DNA of 64,000 bases. Origin: Pedobacter sp. AJM. GTDB taxonomy: Bacteria; Bacteroidota; Bacteroidia; Sphingobacteriales; Sphingobacteriaceae. The notes under the pieces were generated by a model. It did not search any database. It saw only the letters and a list, made by a program, of their open reading frames with translations, and had not been told where the DNA came from. Below are positions 18,234 through 26,332 of the stretch, piece by piece (the stretch's first letter is position 1; each line of letters starts with the position of its first letter). The stretch is taken from assembly GCF_002197755.1 (NCBI RefSeq), contig NZ_NHOT01000001.1, positions 372,001 to 436,000 of the forward strand. The letters are read 5' to 3'. Position numbers and translations under genes: made by a program.

Positions 18234-19151
18234 ATGCCTGGTGTCGTTACCATGATAAATGCTCAGGTAACTTTCATACCTTGAAATGGCTATTTCGTCA
18301 TTATTTACGGCCTCAATTACAGCGCATCCAGGTTCATTTACATGGCGGCAATTGTTAAAACGACATTGATGCGAGGTTTTAAAAATTTCCCTAAAAAAAT
18401 GCCCCAGTTCTTCTTTTTCAATATCAATTACCCCCAACTCACGAATACCAGGTGTATCGACAATGAAGCCGCCCTGAGGCAGTTCAAACATCTCGGCAAA
18501 TGTGGTGGTATGCTGTCCCTTATCGCTCCAGTCAGAAACTTCCCCAGTACGTAAATCGCGGTCAGGCAAAAGGGCATTAATTAAACTTGACTTTCCTACA
18601 CCTGAATGACCAGAAATTAAAGTGATTTTATCGGTTATTAATTCCTGAATAATAGGAATATTAATGCCCTTCAAAGCAGAAACTTCATAGGTCGCATAAC
18701 CAATATTTTCATAAATATCTTTAAACTCCTGTAAAATTTCCAATCCTTCTTTACTAAACAAATCCAGTTTATTAAATACGAGAACCGCCGGCACATCATA
18801 AGCTTCGGCCGTAACCAGGAAGCGATCAATAAAACCCAAAGAGGTTCTTGGCGATGCAAGGGTAACCACTAAAATGGCCATATCCAGGTTGGCGGCCAAA
18901 ATCTGCGCTTGCTTACTCAGGTTAATGGATTTGCGGATGATATAATTTTTCCGGGGCAACAGTTCATCGATGATTCCCTGGTTGCTGTCACGTTCCAAAT
19001 CAAACTTCACACGGTCTCCAACAGCAATTGGGTTAGTGGTTTTGATGCCTTTCATCCTGAATTTTCCAACAATCCGGCAGTCGTAACGTTCGCCATTATC
19101 ACCTAACACGCTGTACCAGCTCCCTGTAGATTTTATAACTAATCCTTGCAT
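18231..19151 (-). CDS. rsgA: Ribosome small subunit-dependent GTPase RsgA
   Basis: Circularly permuted GTPase that helps mature the 30S subunit. The start at 19151 (MQGLVIKSTGSWYSV) fits the family; the open frame reaches 19208 without support. It gives 306 residues. An OB domain lies at about 1-70. The permuted G motifs are in the order NKLD (G4), GHSGVGKSSLINAL (G1) and DTPGIREL (G3). The C-terminal zinc site is CRFNNCRHVNEPGC. A TACCTTTG box lies 8 bp before the ATG. Confidence 0.95.
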   Translation of the reverse strand: MQGLVIKSTGSWYSVLGDNGERYDCRIVGKFRMKGIKTTNPIAVGDRVKFDLERDSNQGIIDELLPRKNYIIRKSINLSKQAQILAANLDMAILVVTLASPRTSLGFIDRFLVTAEAYDVPAVLVFNKLDLFSKEGLEILQEFKDIYENIGYATYEVSALKGINIPIIQELITDKITLISGHSGVGKSSLINALLPDRDLRTGEVSDWSDKGQHTTTFAEMFELPQGGFIVDTPGIRELGVIDIEKEELGHFFREIFKTSHQCRFNNCRHVNEPGCAVIEAVNNDEIAISRYESYLSIYHGNDTRH

Positions 19152-19159
19152 ACTTTGTA

Positions 19160-19167
19160 CAAAGGTA
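19160..19167 (-). promoter_or_regulatory. Candidate -7 box (TACCTTTG) upstream of rsgA
   Basis: Exact TAnnTTTG match on the minus strand, 8 bp before the rsgA ATG; no good -33 box at the expected distance. Confidence 0.35.
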
Positions 19168-19267
19168 AGCATAAGGGATGGGAAAATGGATAATGGAAGC
19201 TCATGCATTTTCTAAAAATTAGAAGCTTAAAGTTATTCAACAAACAATACCTTAGCTTAAAATTTAA

Positions 19268-19717
19268 ATGATGGAAAACTTCAAGATAATCGGGATATCG
19301 GTTCAAACAACCAATCAAAACAATCAGGCCGCTACAGATTTAGGACAGCTTTGGGGCAGTTTCTATCAGGAGGAAATCAGCAAACAAATCCCCAATAGAG
19401 AGAGTGATGATGTTTATGCCATTTATACTGATTATGAAAGTGATTATACCGGAAGCTACACCGCCATTATTGGCCACCGTGTTACTTCTCTGGATGATAT
19501 CCCGAATGCTTTAACAGGACGGGAAATAAAAAACGAAAAGCTGCTCAGGTATATCGCCAAAGGGGAAATGCCGAATGCTGTTGTCGAAACCTGGAAAGAA
19601 ATCTGGGCCAATGATATTGCCTTATACCGAACCTATCATGCTGATTTTGAGGTTTATGTTGAAAAATCTCAGCAAGGCGAAGATTCAGAAGTGGAGGTTT
19701 ATATTGGCGTGAGATAA
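19268..19717 (+). CDS. GyrI-like / effector-binding domain protein
   Basis: 149-residue cytoplasmic protein made of a single effector-binding fold (GyrI/AraC C-terminal type). Visible blocks are IIGISVQTTNQNN, LGQLWGSFYQEEISKQIPNR, DDVYAIYTDYESDYTGSYTAIIGHRV and FEVYVEKS near the end. There is no DNA-binding domain. These stand-alone domains bind small hydrophobic ligands or DNA gyrase; nothing here shows which. The start ATGATG at 19268 may begin at either codon. Confidence 0.78.
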   Translation: MMENFKIIGISVQTTNQNNQAATDLGQLWGSFYQEEISKQIPNRESDDVYAIYTDYESDYTGSYTAIIGHRVTSLDDIPNALTGREIKNEKLLRYIAKGEMPNAVVETWKEIWANDIALYRTYHADFEVYVEKSQQGEDSEVEVYIGVR

Positions 19718-19977
19718 GTTTAAATAACCAAGCCGCCTGTGAGCACTCTTCCTTCAAAAAAGAAGGGGAGTTGAAAACCAATAACAGCACTTTGTACATC
19801 GATCTTAATTTTCAAAACAAACTATAGAATTTACACACCCTTACATTCCTTAAACCTAACTAACCACAGAAGCACGATACGATAAATAAAACCCACCCGG
19901 TTTTCAGTTCAAAAAATATCTTTATCTTATCTACTTAAACGTTTTATTAAAAATTCAGAAATAAAATTCAAAAAACA

Positions 19978-20010
19978 TTTGCATTTTAAAAAAATATTCT
20001 TCTACTTTAC
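19978..20010 (+). promoter_or_regulatory. Predicted promoter of the thr leader/operon
   Basis: TTTG at 19978-19981 and TACTTTAC at 20003-20010 (near TAnnTTTG) with a 21-bp spacer, the arrangement of Bacteroidota housekeeping promoters. It would start transcription about 20 bp before the leader peptide ATG. Confidence 0.5.
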
Positions 20011-20035
20011 GGTGTACAAAGTACACGAAGAAGGC

Positions 20036-20101
20036 ATGAATTTTACAACATCAATTATGACAACGATTATTATTACCACCGGGATAAACCAGCGGGGCTA
20101 A
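20036..20101 (+). CDS. Threonine operon leader peptide (thrL-like)
   Basis: Short open frame of 21 codons starting at ATG 20036 and ending TAA 20099-20101; a second in-frame ATG at 20057 gives the core MTTIIITTGINQRG. Six threonine and five isoleucine codons are packed into it. Such a run of the pathway's end-product amino acids upstream of thrA is the hallmark of ribosome-stalling attenuation, as in Escherichia coli thrL, although this sequence is unrelated to that peptide. A purine-rich GAAGAAGG lies before the first ATG as a possible ribosome site. It is followed by an intrinsic terminator and then thrA. Confidence 0.8.
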   Translation: MNFTTSIMTTIIITTGINQRG

Positions 20102-20135
20102 TTTGTTGTCAATTGAATTAACATAAAAACACAGA

Positions 20136-20171
20136 AAGCGTCCCGACACAAATCGGGGCGCTTTTTTTTTA
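20136..20171 (+). terminator. Attenuator terminator upstream of thrA
   Basis: 11-bp stem AAGCGTCCCGA (20136-20146) and TCGGGGCGCTT (20153-20163) with a 6-base loop and nine T. The left arm can alternatively pair with the end of the leader reading frame: CGGG at 20093-20096 with CCCG at 20142-20145, and GCT at 20097-20099 with AGC at 20137-20139. That gives a possible antiterminator. Confidence 0.8.
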
Positions 20172-20245
20172 CCCAAACCACTGAAACTGTACTGAACCAA
20201 CATAATTAACAAGCAAAGTGGCAGTTTCGCTAAAAACCAGAACTA

Positions 20246-22699
20246 ATGAAAGTACTCAAATTCGGCGGCACATCCGTAGGTTCGGCCGAGAACATTAAAA
20301 CGCTACTTAATATCGTAGCCAAAGAAAAATTACAAAGCAATCCGGTAGTTGTATTATCGGCCATGAGTGGTGTAACCAACCTGCTTACCGATATGGCAGA
20401 ACGGGCTGAACGCGGAGAAGATTATGATGCCTCTTTAAAAGAAATAGAAGCGAAACATTTTGCAGTGATTCGTTCGCTTTTACCCGCAGCGGCGCAAAAC
20501 CCGGTGTTCACCCGTCTGAAAATTTTCTTTAATGAGCTGGAAGATTTATTGCAGGCCGTAACCAACCTTCGCGAATTAAGTGCGCAAACGAAAGATCAGA
20601 TTTTAAGTTACGGGGAACGTTGCTCTTCTTTTATGATCGCACATATTGCCGCCCAGACCTTAAGCCATGCACTTTATGTAAATGGAGCTGAATTAATTAA
20701 AACCGACAACAACTTCGGACAGGCAAAGGTAGATACTGAATTAACTGAAATATTAATTAATGATTTTTACCAGGCCAATAAAGACCAGGTGCTTTTTGTT
20801 ACCGGTTTCATCGCCAGTAATACAGCCGGAAGGGTAACTACCTTGGGTCGTGGCGGTTCTGATTATACTGCTGCAGTATGGGGTTCAGCTTTAAATGCTG
20901 AAGAAATCGAAATCTGGACGGATGTTAATGGCATGATGACCGCTGACCCACGGATTGTTAAAAAGGCATTTTCTCTACCAGAACTAAGTTATACGGAAGC
21001 GATGGAGTTAAGCTATTTTGGGGCAAAGGTGATTTATCCGCCAACGATGATTCCGGCTTTCATGAAGAAAATCCCCATTGTAATTAAAAACACCTTTGAA
21101 CCAGACTTTGCCGGAACCTATATTAAAAGTGATGTAAAAACATCCAGCCTGCCTATCAAAGGGATTTCATCTATTGATCACATCAGCATCATCAACCTCA
21201 CCGGTAGTGGCATGGTGGGCAAAGCCGGGTTCAGCGGAAGGTTGTTTTCGCTTCTCTCCCGTGAGCAGATTAATGTCGTGCTCATTACCCAATCATCGTC
21301 AGAACACAGCATTACTTTTGCCGTGAAACCCACAGATGCCGGTCAGGCCATTGCCTTAATCAAAAAAGAATTCGAACTGGAGCTGGATGCCAATAAACTG
21401 GCTTTACCCGAAGTGGAAAACAACCTTGCCGTTTTGGCCATTGTGGGTGAAAACATGAAACGCACGCCGGGCATGAGTGGCCGTTTGTTTGGCGCACTGG
21501 GCCGCAACGGAATCAATGTTAGGGCCATAGCACAAGGCTCTTCAGAATATAATATCTCTGTAATCATCAGCAAAAATGATTTATCAAAAGCCGTAAATGC
21601 TGTTCACGATGCCTTCTTTACTGATTTAAAGAGAACCCTAAATATCTTCTGTCTGGGAACAGGAAACATCGGCAAAACCTTATTTAACCAGCTGAAAGAA
21701 CAAATGCCATTCCTTGCTGAAAATAATGATTTGCAGGTAAAAGTAACCGGCATCTGCAATACCCGCAAAATGGTTTTCAATGCAGATGGCTTATCACTGG
21801 AGAATTGGGAAAACGATTTGAATGAAAATGGTGAGCAGGCTGATTTGGCAGGGTTTGTAGCAAAAATGAAAGCCATGAATTTACCAAACTGCGTTTTTGT
21901 CGACAATACCGCCGCTGAAAAACCTATCGAATTCTACCAGGGTGTTTTTGAAAGCAGTATTTCTGTAGTTACCTGCAACAAAAAAGGCAATTCGGCAGAT
22001 TACGCACAATACAAATCATTTAAAGATACTGCCCGTAAGTTTGGCGTAGATTTTTATTATGAAACCAATGTAGGTGCAGGTCTTCCAATCATCCGTACCC
22101 TAAAAGAATTGATGATGAGTGGAGATAAAGTGGCGCGTATTGAAGCCATTTTATCCGGAACTATCTCTTACATTTTCAATAACTTTAAAGGTGAAGCGGG
22201 ATTTTACGAAACCGTAAAAGAAGCACAGGAGTTGGGCTATACCGAGCCTGATCCACGGGATGATTTGAATGGAAAAGATTTCATGCGTAAAATGTTAATC
22301 CTAGCCCGTGATGCGGGTTATCCATTGGAAGCTGCTGATGTAAAAATTGATAACATTCTGCCCGAAGCCTGTTTAAATGCCACTTCCGTTGAAGATTTCT
22401 ATGCTGAATTGCAAAAGAATTCGGCTTATTTTGAAGACTTGAAAAACCAGGCGGCCAATGATGGGAAAGTGCTGCGCTACATCGGAAAACTGGAAGATGG
22501 CCATGTAGAAATCAGTCTGCAAATGGTAAATGACAGTCACCCTTTCTATATGCTTTCAGGAAGTGACAATATCATCTCATTCACCACTGACCGATACAAA
22601 TCCCGTCCATTAGTAGTGAAAGGCCCTGGAGCTGGTGCAGAAGTTACTGCCGCAGGAGTTTTTGCCGACATCATTAATGTAGGTACTTTAAACAACTAG
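20246..22699 (+). CDS. thrA: Bifunctional aspartokinase / homoserine dehydrogenase
   Basis: Fused enzyme for the first and third steps from aspartate to homoserine. The aspartokinase domain begins MKVLKFGGTSVGS and carries TLGRGGSDYTAA (about 1-300). Two ACT-type regulatory modules follow (about 305-460, with SGMVGKAGFSGRLFS and TPGMSGRLFGALGRNGINVRAIAQG). The homoserine dehydrogenase domain (about 465-817) has GTGNIGKTL, GAGLPIIRTL, GTISYIFNNF and YTEPDPRDDLNGKDFMRK. The 817-residue length is normal. Feedback control by threonine is expected from the family. It is first in the thr operon, behind the leader and attenuator. Confidence 0.97.
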   Translation: MKVLKFGGTSVGSAENIKTLLNIVAKEKLQSNPVVVLSAMSGVTNLLTDMAERAERGEDYDASLKEIEAKHFAVIRSLLPAAAQNPVFTRLKIFFNELEDLLQAVTNLRELSAQTKDQILSYGERCSSFMIAHIAAQTLSHALYVNGAELIKTDNNFGQAKVDTELTEILINDFYQANKDQVLFVTGFIASNTAGRVTTLGRGGSDYTAAVWGSALNAEEIEIWTDVNGMMTADPRIVKKAFSLPELSYTEAMELSYFGAKVIYPPTMIPAFMKKIPIVIKNTFEPDFAGTYIKSDVKTSSLPIKGISSIDHISIINLTGSGMVGKAGFSGRLFSLLSREQINVVLITQSSSEHSITFAVKPTDAGQAIALIKKEFELELDANKLALPEVENNLAVLAIVGENMKRTPGMSGRLFGALGRNGINVRAIAQGSSEYNISVIISKNDLSKAVNAVHDAFFTDLKRTLNIFCLGTGNIGKTLFNQLKEQMPFLAENNDLQVKVTGICNTRKMVFNADGLSLENWENDLNENGEQADLAGFVAKMKAMNLPNCVFVDNTAAEKPIEFYQGVFESSISVVTCNKKGNSADYAQYKSFKDTARKFGVDFYYETNVGAGLPIIRTLKELMMSGDKVARIEAILSGTISYIFNNFKGEAGFYETVKEAQELGYTEPDPRDDLNGKDFMRKMLILARDAGYPLEAADVKIDNILPEACLNATSVEDFYAELQKNSAYFEDLKNQAANDGKVLRYIGKLEDGHVEISLQMVNDSHPFYMLSGSDNIISFTTDRYKSRPLVVKGPGAGAEVTAAGVFADIINVGTLNN

Positions 22700-22703
22700 T
22701 ACC

Positions 22704-23054
22704 ATGAATCCGGTTTTAGCAGATAAGAATGAAATCATAAACTTGGTTGATCAGGCAATAATTGATGTTAACAGCATGACGGAAAAATCATGGAACAATA
22801 AACCTCAACCCTCAAAATGGTCTAAGAAAGAATTACGGGGTCATTTGATCGATAGTGCATCGAATAATATCCAGGATGAATGGGTGCTTTATCAAAATTA
22901 TCAGATCAGCCGGGTAATTAAAAACATTCCGGAAGAAAGGCTCCAGAATAACGGTGACACCGGAGAAGGAAAAAGTGAGCTGCATACACTTTCTTATTTT
23001 ATTGAAGATGATGTTGTGCATTTAAAATATCATATAAACCAAATAACCGCTTAA
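22704..23054 (+). CDS. Shortened DinB-like protein
   Basis: 116-residue protein that starts 4 bp after thrA, so it is translated as part of the thr operon. The N-terminal KPQPSKWSKKELRGHLIDSAS and the C-terminal HLKYHINQI match DinB/YfiT-like four-helix proteins, which use three histidines to bind metal. Normal members have about 150-180 residues. Here the middle, between LIDSASNNIQ and ISRVIKNIPEERL, seems to have lost about 35-45 residues. Two of the three expected histidine positions remain visible. It is probably a decayed or minimal DinB and its role between thrA and thrB is unknown. Confidence 0.65.
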   Translation: MNPVLADKNEIINLVDQAIIDVNSMTEKSWNNKPQPSKWSKKELRGHLIDSASNNIQDEWVLYQNYQISRVIKNIPEERLQNNGDTGEGKSELHTLSYFIEDDVVHLKYHINQITA

Positions 23055-23075
23055 CAATAGCTAAGCCAATTGATA

Positions 23076-24008
23076 ATGAAAAATAGTATAAAAGTTTTCG
23101 CTCCCGCTACAGTAGCCAACGTAGTTTGCGGTTTTGATGTATTGGGTTTTGCGGTAAATCAGCCGGGCGATGAAGTGGAAATGCGTTTAACCGATACCCC
23201 AGGCGTAATCATCAAAACCATTACCGGCGATGGTGGCCGTTTGCCCCTTGATGCTGCAAAAAATACGGTAAGTGCCAGCGTGCAACATTACCTGCAACAT
23301 GTAAATCGTTTGGATATTGGCGTTGAAATTGAACTGCATAAAAAAATGCCTATTGGCAGTGGATTAGGTTCCAGTTCGGCCAGTACGGTTGCCGGCTTAT
23401 TTGCAATAAATAAGTTAATGGGCGATTTATTAACCCCAAAAGAACTTGTCCCTTTTGCGATGAAAGGTGAAGAACTGGCCTGCGGATATGGCCATGCTGA
23501 TAATGTAGCACCGGCCATTTTAGGTGGTTTTGTGCTAATAAGAAGTTACGAACCACTTGATGTAATTTCATTACCAACCCCTGCCGGAATGTATGCCGCA
23601 ATTGTTTATCCGGAGGTGGATGTACCCACTAAAGATGCCCGCCAAATGATTCGCAGCAAGGTTTTGCTTAAAGATGCGGTTACCCAGTGGGGAAATGTTG
23701 CCGGTTTGGTTAGCGGATTATTTATGAATGATTTTGATTTAATCGGCCGCAGCATGAAAGATGTGCTGGTAGAACCTACGAGATCCATTCTAATCCCGGG
23801 TTTCGAAGAAATGAGGGCTATTGCGATGGAAAACGGCGCCATCGGGTTCGGTATCTCAGGTTCCGGCCCTTCCGTTTTTGCGCTAACAAAAGATGAAGAA
23901 ACGGCAAAGAAAATCACTAAAGCACAGCAACAACACCTGCATAAAATTAACATAAACAGCAAAGCCTACGTTTCTTCCGTGAATGCCGAAGGACCAAAAG
24001 TAATGTAA
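23076..24008 (+). CDS. thrB: Homoserine kinase
   Basis: GHMP-family kinase that phosphorylates homoserine on the way to threonine. I start at the ATG at 23076 (the frame also has a TTG at 23070), giving 310 residues. The N-terminal VFAPATVANVVCGFDVLGFA and the ATP loop PIGSGLGSSSAS are typical; GFGISGSGPSVFAL forms the C-terminal glycine-rich motif. It follows the DinB-like gene by 21 bp and is followed by a repetitive spacer before thrC. Confidence 0.95.
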   Translation: MKNSIKVFAPATVANVVCGFDVLGFAVNQPGDEVEMRLTDTPGVIIKTITGDGGRLPLDAAKNTVSASVQHYLQHVNRLDIGVEIELHKKMPIGSGLGSSSASTVAGLFAINKLMGDLLTPKELVPFAMKGEELACGYGHADNVAPAILGGFVLIRSYEPLDVISLPTPAGMYAAIVYPEVDVPTKDARQMIRSKVLLKDAVTQWGNVAGLVSGLFMNDFDLIGRSMKDVLVEPTRSILIPGFEEMRAIAMENGAIGFGISGSGPSVFALTKDEETAKKITKAQQQHLHKININSKAYVSSVNAEGPKVM

Positions 24009-24013
24009 ATAAT

Positions 24014-24098
24014 ACTGGAAGGCAGAAGGCGTAAAGGCTGCGGGTTAAACGCCCAAAACCTTCCAACCTCCCAACCTCCCAACTTTCCAACCTTTTAC
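24014..24098. repeat. Word-repeat spacer (CCAACCTCC type) between thrB and thrC
   Basis: Right half is a run of CCAACCTCC-like words (CCTTCCAACC, CTCCCAACC, TCCCAACTTTCC); left half carries GGAAGGCAGAAGGCG, giving a loose inverted repeat. It ends 2 bp before the thrC ATG, so it probably affects the thrC ribosome site. Confidence 0.65.
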
Positions 24099-24100
24099 AA

Positions 24101-25423
24101 ATGAAACTATATTCAACCAATAATAAAGACTTAAGCGTTTCTTTTAAAGAAGCTGTTTTTAACAGCATGCCTCAGGATAAAGGCTTGTATATGCCGGTAG
24201 AAATTCCGGAACTGGACGCTGATTTCATCCAGAACATTGAAAAGTATTCTCTACCGGAAATTGCTTATAAAGTAGCTTCAATACTTCTTCAAGATGAAAT
24301 TCCGGCAGATGATTTAAAGACTTTGATTGAAGATGCCATTAACTTTGAGGCGCCTGCTGTAAAACTGGATGATCAAACATTTGTACTGGAACTTTTCCAC
24401 GGACCCTCGCTGGCATTCAAAGATTTTGGTGCCCGTTTCATGAGTCGGGTGATGGCTTATTTTCTTAAAGACGGAGAGCAGTTACTGGACGTTCTGGTAG
24501 CCACTTCCGGCGATACGGGAGGTGCTGTTGCCCTCGGATTTTTAGGCGTACCCAACACCAGGGTAACCATTCTTTATCCGGAGGGAAAGGTAAGCCCGAT
24601 CCAGGAATTACAACTGACGACCAATGGCCGGAACATCAGGGCAATTGAAATCAAGGGAACATTTGATGATTGTCAGGCTTTGGTTAAACAGGCTTTTGCC
24701 GATGAAGAATTAAATGCCAGATTCAGGTTAACATCAGCCAATTCTATCAATATTTCAAGATTGATTCCTCAAACCTTTTATTATTTCAATACTTACGCAC
24801 AATTGAAAAGAGCAGGTTTACAGGATGTTATTTTCTCGGTTCCAAGTGGAAATTTCGGCAACATTGGTGCGGGCTTACTTGCGTATAAAATGGGTTTACC
24901 AGTTAAACAATTTATCGCTGCAACAAATATCAATGATACGGTGCCCCGTTTCCTGGAAAGTGGCCTTTACGAAACGAAACCATCCACACAAACCTATTCT
25001 AATGCCATGGATGTAGGTGCACCAAGTAACTGGGTGCGCATTATGGATTTATTTGACCATGACATTGACACTTTGAAAAAGGTGGTGACTGCTTACCGTT
25101 TTAATGATGAGGAAACCCTTGCAGGGATTAAAAACATTGATAAACAATTTAATTATGTGGCTTGTCCGCATACCGCAATCGCTTACTTAGCCATTGAACG
25201 GTACAGAGCAGAAAACCCGGCAAACGATAACGCTGCTGTATTTTTATCAACGGCGCATGCCTGCAAATTTCCCGATATTTTTCCAGCGGATATGGCAGCC
25301 AAAATTGAAATCCCTGAACAGGTAACAGCCTTAACCAGCAGACCAAAACAGGCCGATCAGTTAGGGGCGGATTTTGAAGGATTTAAACATTATTTATTGA
25401 ATGCATCAGAAATGCCTGATTAA
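24101..25423 (+). CDS. thrC: Threonine synthase
   Basis: PLP enzyme that converts O-phosphohomoserine to threonine. The PLP lysine is K107 in GPSLAFKDFGARF. The substrate segments ATSGDTGGAV and SANSINISRLIPQ are present. The 440-residue length matches the class of the E. coli enzyme. It is the last gene of the thr operon; a word-repeat spacer replaces a usual upstream ribosome site, and a hairpin terminator follows. Confidence 0.96.
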   Translation: MKLYSTNNKDLSVSFKEAVFNSMPQDKGLYMPVEIPELDADFIQNIEKYSLPEIAYKVASILLQDEIPADDLKTLIEDAINFEAPAVKLDDQTFVLELFHGPSLAFKDFGARFMSRVMAYFLKDGEQLLDVLVATSGDTGGAVALGFLGVPNTRVTILYPEGKVSPIQELQLTTNGRNIRAIEIKGTFDDCQALVKQAFADEELNARFRLTSANSINISRLIPQTFYYFNTYAQLKRAGLQDVIFSVPSGNFGNIGAGLLAYKMGLPVKQFIAATNINDTVPRFLESGLYETKPSTQTYSNAMDVGAPSNWVRIMDLFDHDIDTLKKVVTAYRFNDEETLAGIKNIDKQFNYVACPHTAIAYLAIERYRAENPANDNAAVFLSTAHACKFPDIFPADMAAKIEIPEQVTALTSRPKQADQLGADFEGFKHYLLNASEMPD

Positions 25424-25448
25424 AAATTCAAAACATCAACCTGAAATA

Positions 25449-25476
25449 AAAGGGCTGAATCAATATTCAGCCCTTT
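25449..25476. terminator. Hairpin terminator shared by thrC and the S74-like gene
   Basis: Perfect 12-bp stem AAAGGGCTGAAT (25449-25460) with ATTCAGCCCTTT (25465-25476), loop CAAT. It sits between convergent genes. Confidence 0.8.
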
Positions 25477-25482
25477 CCGGTA

Positions 25483-25902
25483 TTATTTGGCACTATGTGA
25501 TTTCAAAGACTGAATCTCACGCTTTAATGCTTCAATCTGCTCCTGCTGTTCTTTGATGCTACCAACCAGTAGGGGGATTAAACTTTCATAATCAACCTTC
25601 GTAAGCGTAGCCGACCGATAAGCGTTTTTACCTGTTGCATAATCTTTAGCCTGTACCGTTACGATTTCGGGTACAGCCGATTTAGCTTCCGTTCCGATAA
25701 AACCATATTGTTGTTTAGGAGAAATTTTTAATTTTTCAGCCCATGCTTTATCGTAATTAAAACTAACTGGTTGTAATTTAGAAACCGTTTCCAATGAATT
25801 GGTAACTGGTTTCACATTGTTTTGTGCGACTTCCTGTGCACTAATCTGTAGAGATGCGGCAACTAAAAATGCCGCAAATGTAAATGAAATTGCTCGTTTC
25901 AT
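25483..25902 (-). CDS. Secreted protein with peptidase S74 (endosialidase chaperone)-like domain
   Basis: 139-residue exported protein with a signal peptide (MKRAISFTFAAFLVAASLQISAQ). The middle resembles the intramolecular chaperone domain of tail-fibre and endosialidase proteins: LETVSKLQPVSFNYDK, QYGFIGTEAKSAVPEIVTV and VDYESLIPLLVGSIKEQQEQIEAL. It ends in a coiled coil. The usual long fibre region is absent, so this is a short Bacteroidota form of unknown job. Confidence 0.8.
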   Translation of the reverse strand: MKRAISFTFAAFLVAASLQISAQEVAQNNVKPVTNSLETVSKLQPVSFNYDKAWAEKLKISPKQQYGFIGTEAKSAVPEIVTVQAKDYATGKNAYRSATLTKVDYESLIPLLVGSIKEQQEQIEALKREIQSLKSHSAK

Positions 25903-25984
25903 ATGATTTATAAATTTAGATTAAAAGATAAACTGCCGCAATAGCCGAATAGCCATGCGAATTAAAAACAGGAATAAAAAATGA

Positions 25985-26287
25985 TTACCCCAATGGTGGA
26001 GGTGTTATTACCTCAGGGAAATAGGTTTTTTTAAACGTATGATCCGGAATGATCAACTTTTTCTCAGTGATAAAGCATGTACACACATCCGTAACAGAAA
26101 AGAAATGATTGGTGAAATATTCAGTTTCCACTTTCTTTTCCTCTTTTTCAGTCGCATCATCATTGGTAGATGCATATTCCAGTTCAGTTGGCGAATATTT
26201 AATATACGACATGGCATTACTCACCTTTATAAAGAAAGTGGCTGCAATACAAATGATCAATATATACTTCAAACCAGTGAATTTCAT
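25985..26287 (-). CDS. Small exported protein of unknown function
   Basis: 100-residue protein not recognised. The N-terminus (MKFTGLKYILIICIAATFFIKVSNA) looks like a signal peptide or single anchor. The mature part is polar, has a Glu/Lys-rich stretch (DDATEKEEKKVETEYF), two cysteines (VCTC) and a Pro-rich end TPPPLG. It sits between the S74-like gene and the decarboxylase gene on the same strand. Coding is likely because of the signal sequence but not certain. Confidence 0.55.
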   Translation of the reverse strand: MKFTGLKYILIICIAATFFIKVSNAMSYIKYSPTELEYASTNDDATEKEEKKVETEYFTNHFFSVTDVCTCFITEKKLIIPDHTFKKTYFPEVITPPPLG

Positions 26288-26332
26288 TGTTACAAATATA
26301 GGTTGTACAAACTCTCTAACAATCTAATTGCG

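Noticed and set aside
20036..20101. Treating the leader frame as random AT-rich coding
   Set aside because: The Thr/Ile run, adjacent terminator and thrA downstream together make chance unlikely; kept as a leader peptide.
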